In this document: piece after piece, positions 8,887 to 17,797 of the stretch
How positions within the stretch are numbered: the stretch's first letter is position 1
Layout: the number at the start of each line of letters is the position of its first letter
NCBI GenBank assembly: GCA_023415835.1
Contig: JAEZJK010000049.1
Span: 7,377 to 71,376, forward strand
Source: Bacillota bacterium
GTDB taxonomy: Bacteria > Bacillota > UBA4882 > UBA8346
Length of the DNA stretch: 64,000 bases
Direction of reading: 5' to 3'
Position numbers and translations under genes: made by a program
The notes under the pieces: model-generated
Databases searched by the model: none
Told to the model about the DNA's origin: nothing
Seen by the model: the letters and a program-made list of their open reading frames with translations, nothing else

Positions 8887-10014
8887 TCAGATGCCGGCCA
8901 ACAACGAACTAATCACACTATTACTGAGCATAATTCCGGTATCGGTCAAAGACAAATATGGGTCTTTTAAGACTAACATTTTTTGTTCCAACAAACTTTT
9001 TAGGTATGGTCCAGTAGCTTCGATGAGATTAATGCCATATTCATTCTCATATTCTATGAGATTCAAACCGGTACGCAACCTTAATCCCAACATTAAACCT
9101 TCGATTGCTTTGGTTTTAGAATCCAGTTTTTCCCGTCCTGCAATTACCGAAGTTTTTGCATTAATGGCGTTAATGTACTTCCAAGGTTCTTTAATGTTGA
9201 ACCAGCGCTCTCCGTTAAAGGTCGAATAAGCTCCGGCGCCAAATCCCAAATAATCGTTACCGCGCCAATAACTTAAATTATGGATCGATTCAAAACCGGG
9301 TTTAGCATAGTTTGAAATCTCATAATGCCGATAACCTTGCTCCGGGAGGTAAGACATGGCTAATCTCATCATTTCCACAACTTCATCTTCAGAAGGCAAT
9401 TGCGTTACACCCCGTTCAACAGCTGCCGCCAACTCAGTGCCCGCCTCTAACTGCAAGCCATAGGCTGATATATGTTCCGGCTTTAAAACGGCGACCTGTT
9501 CTAAAGTCTGGCTCCAATCTCGAAGGGACTGCCCAGGGAGGCCGAAGATGATATCAATCCCAAGGTTGGAAAAACCGGCAGCCCTCCCTGACTCATAAAT
9601 ATTTAAAAAGTCAGCTAATGAATGAATCCGTCCTATATTATTCAATAGATGGTTTTGACTGGTTTGGAGGCCAATACTCAACCGATTAAACCCAACCGAT
9701 TTTAAGAATACCAAATCCTGGCCTTTGATGGTTCCGGGGTTGGTTTCAAGTGTAATTTCGGCATCTGGGCTTACCCGAAAATATTCTTTAATAAACAGTA
9801 ATATATCGGCCAATATTTCCACAGAGAGATAGCTTGGGGTCCCGCCTCCAAAAAAAACCGTTCGAATTAAACGCGGTTCAGGCAGATACCTCCCGATCTC
9901 AGCCTTTAAAGCCTTTACATACGGGACAATCAGGTTTTCCAGATTACTGTATGAGTTAAAGTCACAGTAAGCGCACTTTTTTTTACAGAATGGGAAATGA
10001 AGATAAAGCGACAA
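8887..10014 (-). CDS. hemW: Radical SAM heme chaperone HemW (HemN-like)
   Basis: The 375-residue protein begins LYLHFPFCKKKCAYCDF, with the radical-SAM CxxxCxxC cluster ligands at Cys10, Cys14 and Cys17, then VFFGGGTPS (54-61) and ETNPGT. The family inserts or transfers heme and was often annotated as oxygen-independent coproporphyrinogen oxidase; the length and position beside lepA/hrcA fit HemW. The start is a TTG at 10014 with a poor ribosome binding site. In Bacillota it usually follows lepA directly; here a plus-strand gene lies between them. Confidence 0.92.
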   Translation of the reverse strand: MSLYLHFPFCKKKCAYCDFNSYSNLENLIVPYVKALKAEIGRYLPEPRLIRTVFFGGGTPSYLSVEILADILLFIKEYFRVSPDAEITLETNPGTIKGQDLVFLKSVGFNRLSIGLQTSQNHLLNNIGRIHSLADFLNIYESGRAAGFSNLGIDIIFGLPGQSLRDWSQTLEQVAVLKPEHISAYGLQLEAGTELAAAVERGVTQLPSEDEVVEMMRLAMSYLPEQGYRHYEISNYAKPGFESIHNLSYWRGNDYLGFGAGAYSTFNGERWFNIKEPWKYINAINAKTSVIAGREKLDSKTKAIEGLMLGLRLRTGLNLIEYENEYGINLIEATGPYLKSLLEQKMLVLKDPYLSLTDTGIMLSNSVISSLLAGI

Positions 10015-10201
10015 CTCGTCTTTCAGCCGGAAAACTCCTCTCTGTTTTCAATATTATCGCTAAAACATATTTTTTTAGGTTTGACGCGTAGGCCTAATTA
10101 AGGTATTTTATAGGTATAATCCTTCCCACATTTACAAAAACCCTTTAAAGAAAATTTTTTACGGCTATTATTGATATAATTAATGCGGAGGACACGCAAG
10201 C

Positions 10202-11056
10202 ATGGCGTTTTGCCTTGGTTCCAGAATCGTTAGTAACCGGCCACTTTCAGCTTATCTTCAAGAAGCGGCCCATTATTTTAAAGCAATAGAATTACATACC
10301 GACCCCCGTTGCCTCTCCCCTCATTTTGCGTTTACCACCTCTGAAAAACAGACGATCCGGATTTATCAAGAACGCTTTCAATTTAGATTAACTATGCACG
10401 CTCCCTTCGTTAATTTACGCTTAGGGGCATTGGACCGCGAAGAACGGATGGTCGCTATTAATATCTTATTAAATACAATGCGGTTGGCCGCTGATTTGGA
10501 GATCAAGTTGATCACTTTTCACCCCTGTCCCCTTGAGCCAAACGCCCCCGAACAATATTCGGACACCCGGCTTTATGAGGAAGGCAGTCTCGGGATGCTG
10601 CTTCAGGAGGCAAAAAAACTGGGAGTAACCTTGCTAATGGAGAATATGCCGCGTGATCCGCGATTTCACCCCAGCGCTTGCGATGGTTCACGATTTCAAG
10701 AACTGCTTTGGCTTTTTCAGGAACCGGAGTTCGGCCTAACAGTCGATATCGGCCATGCCTTACAATCCGGAATAACACCGGAAGCCTTTTTAAAAATGGA
10801 TCGGGTTCGACATTTCCATCTCCACGATAATGACCGCATCTCCGATTTACATCAATCCATCTCTGCTAATCAAGAATGGTGGAAAAAACTGTATAAAACT
10901 ATTTCTAAAAAATTCCCGGAGGCAGTAGGTATCCTGGAAATGAACCGATTGGAAGAACAGATTGAGAGCCTAAACCTACTCTCCGGCCGTCCCGCCAAAC
11001 ATTCAGTGTTACTTCATAAACATGAACCAATCATCCCGCCGATTTTAGGCGAATAA
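10202..11056 (+). CDS. Sugar phosphate isomerase/epimerase-like TIM-barrel protein
   Basis: The 284-residue product fits the xylose isomerase-like/AP endonuclease 2 TIM-barrel family. Metal-site style motifs occur in order: MHAPFVNL (about 69), ITFHPCPL (about 102), LLMENMPRD (about 140), LTVDIGHAL (about 180) and FHLHDNDR (about 206). Substrate unknown; members act on sugars, inositols or abasic DNA, and endonuclease IV itself carries more metal ligands than are obvious here. The gene is on the plus strand, divergent from hemW and convergent with lepA, and interrupts a normally conserved cluster. GGAGG lies 10 nt before the ATG and a TATAAT-like box about 20 nt further up. Confidence 0.75.
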   Translation: MAFCLGSRIVSNRPLSAYLQEAAHYFKAIELHTDPRCLSPHFAFTTSEKQTIRIYQERFQFRLTMHAPFVNLRLGALDREERMVAINILLNTMRLAADLEIKLITFHPCPLEPNAPEQYSDTRLYEEGSLGMLLQEAKKLGVTLLMENMPRDPRFHPSACDGSRFQELLWLFQEPEFGLTVDIGHALQSGITPEAFLKMDRVRHFHLHDNDRISDLHQSISANQEWWKKLYKTISKKFPEAVGILEMNRLEEQIESLNLLSGRPAKHSVLLHKHEPIIPPILGE

Positions 11057-11087
11057 ACCAAACATAAATCCCACGGTTCATACCATC

Positions 11088-11112
11088 AAGGGCGATTCAT
11101 CGAATCGCCCTT
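11088..11112. repeat. Perfect GGGCGATTC palindrome between convergent genes
   Basis: AAGGGCGATTC (11088-11098) and its complement (11102-11112) form an 11-bp perfect stem around a 3-nt loop. No T-tract follows on either strand, so it is not a typical terminator. Palindromes built on GGGCGATTC/GAATCGCCC are, as I recall, common dispersed repeats in many bacterial genomes. Confidence 0.7.
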
Positions 11113-11172
11113 ACACACCCTAACGTCGTTCCTTTATACTGTCTCCCGGCTGCTGTATTCATTTTCGAAGCA

Positions 11173-12972
11173 TCAATCTTCAATTTTTAATACCGCAAGG
11201 AACGCTTCCTGGGGAACCTCTACCGTCCCCAATTGTTTCATCCGCTTCTTACCTTCCTTCTGCTTCTCCAGGAGTTTGCGTTTTCGGGAAATGTCGCCGC
11301 CGTAACACTTGGCTAACACGTCCTTGCGCATGGCTTTTACAGTTTCCCTAGCGATTACCTTTGTCCCAATAGTCGCTTGGATAGGTACTTCAAACATCTG
11401 CCGCGGGATAATCTCTTTCAATTTTTCAGTTAACTGTCTCCCGCGCTGGAAAGACCGGTCCCGGTGGACTACGGCCGATAAGGCGTCAACCACTTTGCCG
11501 TTTAAAAGAATATCCAACTTTACTAAGTTTGATTCCCGATGCCCGATATATTCATAGTCTAAAGAAGCGTAACCCCGGGATCGGGATTTTAGCTTGTCAA
11601 AAAAATCCATTAAGATTTCGGATAAAGGTAGGTTGTAGGTGAGCATTACCCTTGTCTCCGTTAAATATTCCATATTCACGAACTGGCCTCGCTTATCCTG
11701 ACACAGCTCCATTACCGTTCCTACATAGTCATTTGGTAAAATAACGGTTGCTTTAACATAAGGTTCCTCCAAGTGATCCAGGTAATTGGAAGCCGGTAGC
11801 TCGGCCGGATTAGAGATCTGTTTCATGCTGCCGTCTGTCAAAAATACTTTATAAATTACGCTAGGAGCGGTGGCAATCAGATTAAGGCCGTATTCCCTCT
11901 CCAAACGTTCCTGAATAATCTCCATATGCAGAAGTCCTAGGAAACCGCAACGAAATCCAAACCCTAACGCCGCCGAGCTTTCAGCTTCAAAGGCCAGGGA
12001 AGCGTCATTAAGCTTTAACTTTTCTAAGGCATCGCGCAATTCCCCGTAGGCAGCGTTGTCAACCGGATAAAAACCGCAGTAGACCATAGGTTGAATCGGG
12101 CGATAACCCGGCAAAGGGGTTATCGCTGGGTTTTCAACCAGGGTAATCGTATCACCCACTTGAACGTCGTTTACATTTTTCATAGAAGCAATTACAAAAC
12201 CCACTTCACCGGTTAATAATTCTTTAGCTGGGGTCATCATCGGCCGGAAAATACCCAGTTCGGTCACTTCAAATTCTTTATCTGTAGCCATCATCCGAAT
12301 CCTTTGTCCAACCGACAAGTTTCCCTCGACTAGCCGGACATAGGCGATTACCCCACGATAAGAATCGAAGAGGGAATCGAAGATCAGCGCCCGTAAAGGC
12401 AACCGCTGATCGCCGCTGGGCGGTTTGATTCGTTCCACGACAGCCTCTAGGATATCCTCTGTACCTAGGCCCGTTTTGGCGCTGGCCAGGACACATTCGG
12501 CCGGATCAATCCCGATGATATCCTTCAGCTCTTTTTTTACCCTTTCCGGATCGGCGCTTGGTAAGTCCACCTTGTTGATTATTGGGATAATATCCAGGTC
12601 CTGTTCCAAAGCCAGGTAAAGGTTGGCAATTGTTTGAGCCTCTACCCCTTGAGTGGCGTCAACCACCAACAAAGCTCCGTCACAAGCAGCCAGGGAGCGG
12701 GAAACTTCATAAGTGAAATCGACATGTCCCGGAGTGTCGATTAGGTTTAAGAGATACTTTTCGCCGTTTTTAGCTTGATATTCAAGCCTGACCGCTTGAG
12801 CCTTGATGGTAATGCCGCGTTCCCTTTCCAAATCCATCGAATCCAAAACCTGTTCGGTCATTTCCCGTTTACTTAAAGCTCCGGTATATTCTAATAATCG
12901 ATCCGCTAAAGTTGATTTGCCATGATCAATATGGGCGATAATGCAAAAATTCCGTATATTGGTTTGAATCAA
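11173..12972 (-). CDS. lepA: Elongation factor 4 (LepA)
   Basis: The GTPase acts on stalled or back-translocating ribosomes. From the chosen TTG start the product has 599 residues, the family norm. It begins IQTNIRNFCIIAHIDHGKST with the P-loop near residue 13-21, followed by DTPGHVDF (G3) and NKVDLPSA (G4), the EF-G-like domains and the LepA-specific C-terminal domain. The frame is open further up to 13011, but the TTG at 12972 has GGAGG seven nt upstream and gives the conserved N-terminus, whereas the longer form adds an unusual 13-residue leader. It heads the conserved lepA-hemW-hrcA neighbourhood. Confidence 0.95.
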   Translation of the reverse strand: MIQTNIRNFCIIAHIDHGKSTLADRLLEYTGALSKREMTEQVLDSMDLERERGITIKAQAVRLEYQAKNGEKYLLNLIDTPGHVDFTYEVSRSLAACDGALLVVDATQGVEAQTIANLYLALEQDLDIIPIINKVDLPSADPERVKKELKDIIGIDPAECVLASAKTGLGTEDILEAVVERIKPPSGDQRLPLRALIFDSLFDSYRGVIAYVRLVEGNLSVGQRIRMMATDKEFEVTELGIFRPMMTPAKELLTGEVGFVIASMKNVNDVQVGDTITLVENPAITPLPGYRPIQPMVYCGFYPVDNAAYGELRDALEKLKLNDASLAFEAESSAALGFGFRCGFLGLLHMEIIQERLEREYGLNLIATAPSVIYKVFLTDGSMKQISNPAELPASNYLDHLEEPYVKATVILPNDYVGTVMELCQDKRGQFVNMEYLTETRVMLTYNLPLSEILMDFFDKLKSRSRGYASLDYEYIGHRESNLVKLDILLNGKVVDALSAVVHRDRSFQRGRQLTEKLKEIIPRQMFEVPIQATIGTKVIARETVKAMRKDVLAKCYGGDISRKRKLLEKQKEGKKRMKQLGTVEVPQEAFLAVLKIED

Positions 12973-12997
12973 ACAAATTCCTCCATCTATATGAAAA

Positions 12998-13009
12998 GTT
13001 TTCGAAAAC
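12998..13009. promoter_or_regulatory. 12-bp palindrome just upstream of lepA
   Basis: GTTTTCGAAAAC is a perfect 12-bp palindrome 25 nt upstream of the lepA start. It could be an operator or part of the leader; no regulator can be assigned. Confidence 0.25.
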
Positions 13010-13054
13010 ATGCACCGGTGAGGGTAAAAACTGAAGGCGCCCTATAATCGGCGT

Positions 13055-13145
13055 CCATATAGGATGAAGCAAATTCTTATCTAAAAGTTGCATTGATAAA
13101 GCCGAATGCAAATAAGATCAAATCGGTATTTACTTCATCCTGTTA
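13055..13145. repeat. GGATGAAG-ended palindromic element, copy 1
   Basis: Outer arms AGGATGAAG (13061-13069) and CTTCATCCT (13133-13141) enclose nested dyads CTTAT/ATAAG and TTGCATT/AATGCAA. The left end CCATATAGGATGAAG is shared with 20421-20435, where a similar outer dyad recurs. It lies upstream of lepA. The rest of the 13012-13561 gap holds only this and the terminator at 13287. Confidence 0.6.
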
Positions 13146-13286
13146 CAGCTGATCCGATTCCATAAATCTAAAATATTATATCATTTAGCATTAGGGCGGG
13201 CAATTGAAAACTTGTTTAATCTGTTTTTTATCCGAATACCTGATTAGGCTGAAAATCACTATCTAACCGGCACTAATTACCGGCGG

Positions 13287-13327
13287 ATAAGTAAAAAGCT
13301 GATAATCAATATCAGCCTTTTACTTAT
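13287..13327 (-). terminator. Terminator-like hairpin downstream of the GGDEF gene
   Basis: Long arms ATAAGTAAAA plus GCTGATA (13287-13304) pair with TATCAGC plus TTTTACTTAT (13310-13327) around a 5-nt loop. Runs of A and T in the outer stem could serve as a U-tract in either direction. It lies about 235 nt beyond the stop of the minus-strand gene at 13562. Confidence 0.5.
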
Positions 13328-13561
13328 ATCAATCATTCTAATTGGCAACACTAATAATATTTACATCCCAATGGCAATTCATAACTGGCAATCTACAACC
13401 ATTGGCCAATTTAAATACTGTTTAGATAACTATATTGATTATAACCAAAATTCTTAACCTCAAAATTTACCGGATTAATTACCAGTACTCCTCGGCTATA
13501 TAATATTAAAGCCCGATTTAGGCTCTCAACAAAATCAATCTTTGTTTGAGTTTGTTCAAAT

Positions 13562-14887
13562 TCAAATAATGGAAACCTGATTTCGCCCCTTGGTTTTGGA
13601 TTGATACGCCGCCCGATCCGCCCTTTCAAAAAAACCCTCGGCGCTTTCGCCTTGATACGCGGTAACGCCGATACTAATGGTAATCTGGATATTCAGGTTA
13701 TTAAATTGAATCTTTAATTGCTCCACATTTTGACGTAAGCGTTCAGCAATAGCCAGAGCGTCTGAGGCATCGGTCATCGGTAGTACCACCGCAAATTCTT
13801 CTCCGCCATAACGGCAGGGAATATCGATATTACGGACAGACTTGGTAATCAAAGCTGCAATTCCCCTGAGTGTCTCATCCCCGGCAAGATGCCCATAAGT
13901 GTCATTCACAGTTTTAAAATGATCCAAATCGGCAATTAGCAATGATAATGGGGAGCCAAACCGGCGCGCCCGGACAATCTCTTTCGCCAATTCTTTTTTA
14001 AAGACATTCCGGTTATAAAGGCCTGTCAGCGGATCAGTGGTAGCCATAGTTTTTATTTCTTCATTAAGGAGAATCCTATCGATTACTAGGCCTAACTGAG
14101 TTGATACTTTAGTTAATAAATCGAGTTCCTTGGCGGAAAGCGGCACACCCGGCCCTTGGGATAGTATCAGGTAACCATTGGAACGGCCTTCTATTTTTAC
14201 CGGACAGATCGTCAGAAAGTTGGTGGGATCGACCAATATCTCTTGCTGTTTTTCAAGAAATTCAAAATCGGGGTGGTATGGCTTAAAATTAGGTCTTGTC
14301 CACAGGAAATGGCTATCCTCGGCGAAAATCTCCACTGCTTCCACTCTTGGTAGGGCCTTTACCAAAGCAGCGGCAAACTTATCAAAAACAGCCTTAACCT
14401 CAGTTTCGGAAGCCAAGGTTTGAAAGAGGATTAAAATATTCTCATATTCGGAATCAATCAAGGAACGAGTAGTATTGGCCAACCTTTCACAAAGAATCCT
14501 TGATAAGTTAAATAAGATAGTAGCCGCGGTTTGGGGTAGCTTTATGATTAAATTTTGTAAAAAGGATTCGGATATTTCTAAAACCTCTAACTCTTCAACA
14601 GCAACAATGTCGGCTGTCCGGAGCGTTTTGGCAACAAAAGCGATCTCCCCGAATATCTGTCCGGCTGTGAACCTGGCCAATACCTGACGGGAGCCGCCAA
14701 TAACAGTTTCCACTTCGACCGAACCGGAAATGATTACAAACATCTCATTTCCTTCATCACCGGCATGAAAGACGTATTCACCAGCATGCAATTTTAACTT
14801 TTTTCCCGCACAAATCACCTGAACGATCTCCGCGCTGTTCAGCCCTTTAAATAGAGGAATTTCGGACCATTTTAGATCGTGATACAT
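13562..14887 (-). CDS. Cyclic-nucleotide-binding, GAF-like and GGDEF diguanylate cyclase
   Basis: The 441-residue protein has three parts. An N-terminal cNMP-binding (CRP-type) beta-roll (about 8-120) contains FHAGDEGNEMFVIISGSVEV and FGEIAFV. A GAF-like segment (about 150-270) follows. The C-terminal GGDEF domain starts near 280 and has an intact GGEEF active site (361-365), so it should make cyclic di-GMP. RNID (352-355), five residues before the active site, is a consensus inhibitory I-site. The ATG at 14887 is preceded by GAGGAG; a longer frame to 14944 lacks one. No membrane segment is seen, so sensing is cytoplasmic. The ligand of the N-terminal domain is unknown. It is a single-gene unit. 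Confidence 0.9.
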   Translation of the reverse strand: MYHDLKWSEIPLFKGLNSAEIVQVICAGKKLKLHAGEYVFHAGDEGNEMFVIISGSVEVETVIGGSRQVLARFTAGQIFGEIAFVAKTLRTADIVAVEELEVLEISESFLQNLIIKLPQTAATILFNLSRILCERLANTTRSLIDSEYENILILFQTLASETEVKAVFDKFAAALVKALPRVEAVEIFAEDSHFLWTRPNFKPYHPDFEFLEKQQEILVDPTNFLTICPVKIEGRSNGYLILSQGPGVPLSAKELDLLTKVSTQLGLVIDRILLNEEIKTMATTDPLTGLYNRNVFKKELAKEIVRARRFGSPLSLLIADLDHFKTVNDTYGHLAGDETLRGIAALITKSVRNIDIPCRYGGEEFAVVLPMTDASDALAIAERLRQNVEQLKIQFNNLNIQITISIGVTAYQGESAEGFFERADRAAYQSKTKGRNQVSII

Positions 14888-15138
14888 CAAAACCGCTCCT
14901 CGTCTTCGAACTACCAAGGAAAATAGGATTTCAGAATGGATCATTTAAAGCTTCTTTATAAATTGCCTCGGTTAATATTTCGGCAATTTTCTAGAAAAAC
15001 TGAAAAATTCCAACTAATTACTTCAATAATATTAAAAAAATAGGTCGCCATAACTTACTGAGGCAACCATTTTAAGCTTATGAGAGATGGAGGCTTTACA
15101 AAAAACCTTTTCTAACTTGGCTATCATTTTATTCGGGA

Positions 15139-15864
15139 TCAAACCATCTTCTTTACTTGATGAAAAAGGTCGATTGTCTGTTCATAGAACCAAGGAATAA
15201 TACCAAACAAATCCAAAACGTCATAAATAAAGGTTAACGCCAAAAAGATTAAGAATAACCCACAAACCATCAATAACCAGCGGTAAATCCGGCCGGAGAT
15301 GAACCGCTGTCCCTTGGCCACTGCTCCCGAAACAAAACTATACCACCCAAGGTCAGATAAGATATGTCCGGAATAAAAACAAGCGACTCCCAGCCAACCA
15401 AAATTTAAAGCCTGGGTAATCATAGCCAGCCCAACCATAACCCACCACATCAACCAATAGGGGTTGCTGATTGAAATGACTATCCCTGCCAACACCGGGT
15501 TTAAATCCGTCACTCTTGCCGCCGGGGCGGTTTCAGTGGCCGTTGCAACCTCCATTGAAGAGGGGATGGTTCCTTTCCTGCTTTCCTTAAAAATCAAATC
15601 ATACCCCATCCAAACAAGCATCAATCCACCCAATAAGCCGATGGCGATCCGGGTCGCCGGGAGCTGTATAAACCGGCCCAACCCCCAAATCAATCCCAAA
15701 ATTAAGATCGCCTCTAAAATTGCGTGACCCAACACCAGCTTAGGACCACTCCAGAATCCTTTTTTACAGGTAAGCTGAATGTTATAGGTTAAAAGCGGAC
15801 CGGGCGCTACCGCTCCCGATAGCCCAACCAAAAACGCTTGCCCGAAAATGTTAAATAAATCCAT
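15139..15864 (-). CDS. LysE/RhtB-family exporter-like membrane protein
   Basis: The 241-residue protein has about six hydrophobic segments and the family opening with GLSGAVAPGPLLTYNI followed by GHAILEAILI. Relatives export amino acids, but this subgroup is of unknown substrate. The ATG at 15864 has GGAAGG upstream; the longer frame to 15948 runs through a repeat and is rejected. A stuttering repeat separates it from murJ. Confidence 0.8.
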   Translation of the reverse strand: MDLFNIFGQAFLVGLSGAVAPGPLLTYNIQLTCKKGFWSGPKLVLGHAILEAILILGLIWGLGRFIQLPATRIAIGLLGGLMLVWMGYDLIFKESRKGTIPSSMEVATATETAPAARVTDLNPVLAGIVISISNPYWLMWWVMVGLAMITQALNFGWLGVACFYSGHILSDLGWYSFVSGAVAKGQRFISGRIYRWLLMVCGLFLIFLALTFIYDVLDLFGIIPWFYEQTIDLFHQVKKMV

Positions 15865-15879
15865 GAGGTTCACCTTCCT

Positions 15880-15967
15880 GTTGGCTGTTAGGCTGAGGGT
15901 TTTGCTCTTAGGCTTATAACTTACTGTTACAAAAGAGCCCACAACCAATAGCCAGTAGCCAAAAACC
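15880..15967. repeat. Stuttering GGCT(G/A)TTAG dyad, copy 1
   Basis: Arms built from slipped copies of GTTGGCTGTTAGGCT and CAATAGCCAGTAGCCAA form an imperfect palindrome filling the murJ to LysE-like gap. Similar dyads occur at 32823-32935 and 39920-39993. Confidence 0.6.
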
Positions 15968-15970
15968 TAG

Positions 15971-17554
15971 CTACTTTTTAAATAATTTACCCTTAATCAA
16001 TTGAATCGACATAGCTAATTCATCCATCTTTAAAAACCACGCGCATAACAAATAGGCAGCTAATCCCACCGACATTCCCGCAACTACTATTAAGGCAGAT
16101 TCCCAATGACCGGCCAAACCAATCCGGCTGCCGAGCAAACCTGCATATTTGGCGGTCAGAAAGACTGCTAGTCCCATTGCCAAAGAAGCCGTCAACGCTT
16201 TCAGGAATGACTTCAAAATGCCATAGCCCCTGATACCGCCAATTTTCCTACGTAAAATCTCCATTAATAGCAACATATTTATCAAACCCATGATCGAAAA
16301 AGAGAAAGCGAACCCGCCGACGCCCAGATTGGTATATTTGAGTAAAGTCCAATTAAGCAGGATACTGATGGAAACCGAGAAAATGCTTACCAAAACAGGG
16401 GTTAAAGTATCCTGTAACGCATAAAAGGCCCGCGGCAACATTAAAATCGCCGCATGGGCAAAGAGAGCCAGGCTATAAAAGAATAACGCATACGCCGTCA
16501 AAGCGGTGTCATCCGGGGTGAATTTTTGCCCTTCAAACAATAGTTTGACTATTGGTTCCCGTAGTACAACTAAACCGATAGCCGCCGGTAGCATTAGAAA
16601 AAAGATCGACCGGAGCGACAATGAGAGAGTATCTTTAAATGAATTCATCTTGTTTTCGGCGACCAACCCGGAGAGTAACGGGAAAAAAGCCATTGCGATT
16701 CCTGCTGCAAAGATACCGATGGGTAACTGGATCAACCGGTTAGCGAAACGGAGCGCCGTGATGCTTCCCTCAGGCAGCGAGGACGCCATTATATTCGTAA
16801 TCCATAAATTGGCTTGCGTGGCTGATAGGCCAATTAAAGCCGGTACCATTAGAATTAACATTCGCCGAAATCCCGGATTGTTTAAATCGATATAAGCGAA
16901 ACGGAACCGGTTACCGCTTACTTTCTTTAAAAACACCATCTGAATCAGGAAATTACCTACGGCACCCACTACTACTCCGATTGCCATTCCCATAATTCCA
17001 TACTGAGATCCCAGCCAAAATGCCCCAAAAATAATTGCAATATTATAAAAAACCGGGCCGAGAGCTGGAGCCAAAAAATGCTGATAAGAGTTTAAAACCC
17101 CTCCCATTAGGCCGGCCAAGGCAGTAAAACAAACGGCCGGAAACATGATTCGCGTGAGCTTGACCAATAAAAGCATCTTATCAGGTTTAAAACTTGGCGC
17201 TTCCCATAAGGCCACTCCTTCAGCAAAGATCATTCCCAAGATAGTACAAACAGCCAATAGCAGGACCGTGATATTAATAAAGGTACTGGCTACTTTCCAC
17301 CCTTCTTCTTCCTCCCCTTTAGTCAAATATTCGGTGAAGATCGGTATGAACGCGGCTGAAAGTGCCCCTCCCACCAGAAGATAATACATGGTATCCGGGA
17401 TAATAAAAGCGGCAATAAAAGAATCGGTTTCAAACCGAGTAAAGAGACGGCCCGATAAATTTTCTCTGATGAAACCCAAAATCCGACTTACTAAAAATAA
17501 CAACGAGATCATTCCGGCTGCTTTAGCAGCATTTTCCATGACTTTATCAGCCAA
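15971..17554 (-). CDS. murJ: Lipid II flippase MurJ (MviN)
   Basis: The 527-residue polytopic membrane protein (about 14 segments) belongs to the MOP exporter superfamily and moves lipid II across the cytoplasmic membrane for peptidoglycan synthesis. Visible signatures are SRILGFIRENL near the N-terminus, GALSAAFIPIFTEYL (about 60-75), and the mid-protein LRFANRLIQLPIGIFAAGIA. The start is TTG with AAAGGGGA upstream. Immediately 5' lies copy B of the two-hairpin element. An alternative role in spore-coat or capsule export is possible because Bacillota often carry several MurJ-like proteins. Confidence 0.92.
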   Translation of the reverse strand: MADKVMENAAKAAGMISLLFLVSRILGFIRENLSGRLFTRFETDSFIAAFIIPDTMYYLLVGGALSAAFIPIFTEYLTKGEEEEGWKVASTFINITVLLLAVCTILGMIFAEGVALWEAPSFKPDKMLLLVKLTRIMFPAVCFTALAGLMGGVLNSYQHFLAPALGPVFYNIAIIFGAFWLGSQYGIMGMAIGVVVGAVGNFLIQMVFLKKVSGNRFRFAYIDLNNPGFRRMLILMVPALIGLSATQANLWITNIMASSLPEGSITALRFANRLIQLPIGIFAAGIAMAFFPLLSGLVAENKMNSFKDTLSLSLRSIFFLMLPAAIGLVVLREPIVKLLFEGQKFTPDDTALTAYALFFYSLALFAHAAILMLPRAFYALQDTLTPVLVSIFSVSISILLNWTLLKYTNLGVGGFAFSFSIMGLINMLLLMEILRRKIGGIRGYGILKSFLKALTASLAMGLAVFLTAKYAGLLGSRIGLAGHWESALIVVAGMSVGLAAYLLCAWFLKMDELAMSIQLIKGKLFKK

Positions 17555-17581
17555 TAAGGCATCCCCTTTCCAGGCTGGTAT

Positions 17582-17732
17582 AATATATAAATTGAAATAA
17601 ATTTTGATTATACTTTTCCATCCTTAAACCATGGATGGAAAAGAGCAAATTATTGTATTTATTTCAATTTATGACTTACGGAAAATATGTCGCAATAACC
17701 AGCGAGCGTCCAAAGAACTTATTGCGGCATAT
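17582..17732. repeat. Two-hairpin intergenic element, copy B (upstream of murJ)
   Basis: Hairpin 1: perfect 16-bp outer arms (17587-17602 with 17657-17672, ATAAATTGAAATAAAT) and a perfect 11-bp core CTTTTCCATCC (17613-17623) with GGATGGAAAAG (17633-17643). Hairpin 2: ATATGTCGCAATAA (17685-17698) with a one-mismatch partner at 17719-17732. It closely matches 1707-1846 and starts 28 nt before the murJ start codon. Confidence 0.85.
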
Positions 17733-17797
17733 AATTTGTTTCCAAATATCTTCCCCGATTGATTTTTAAAATAGTGCTTGAATCTAAAGCGGTATTA

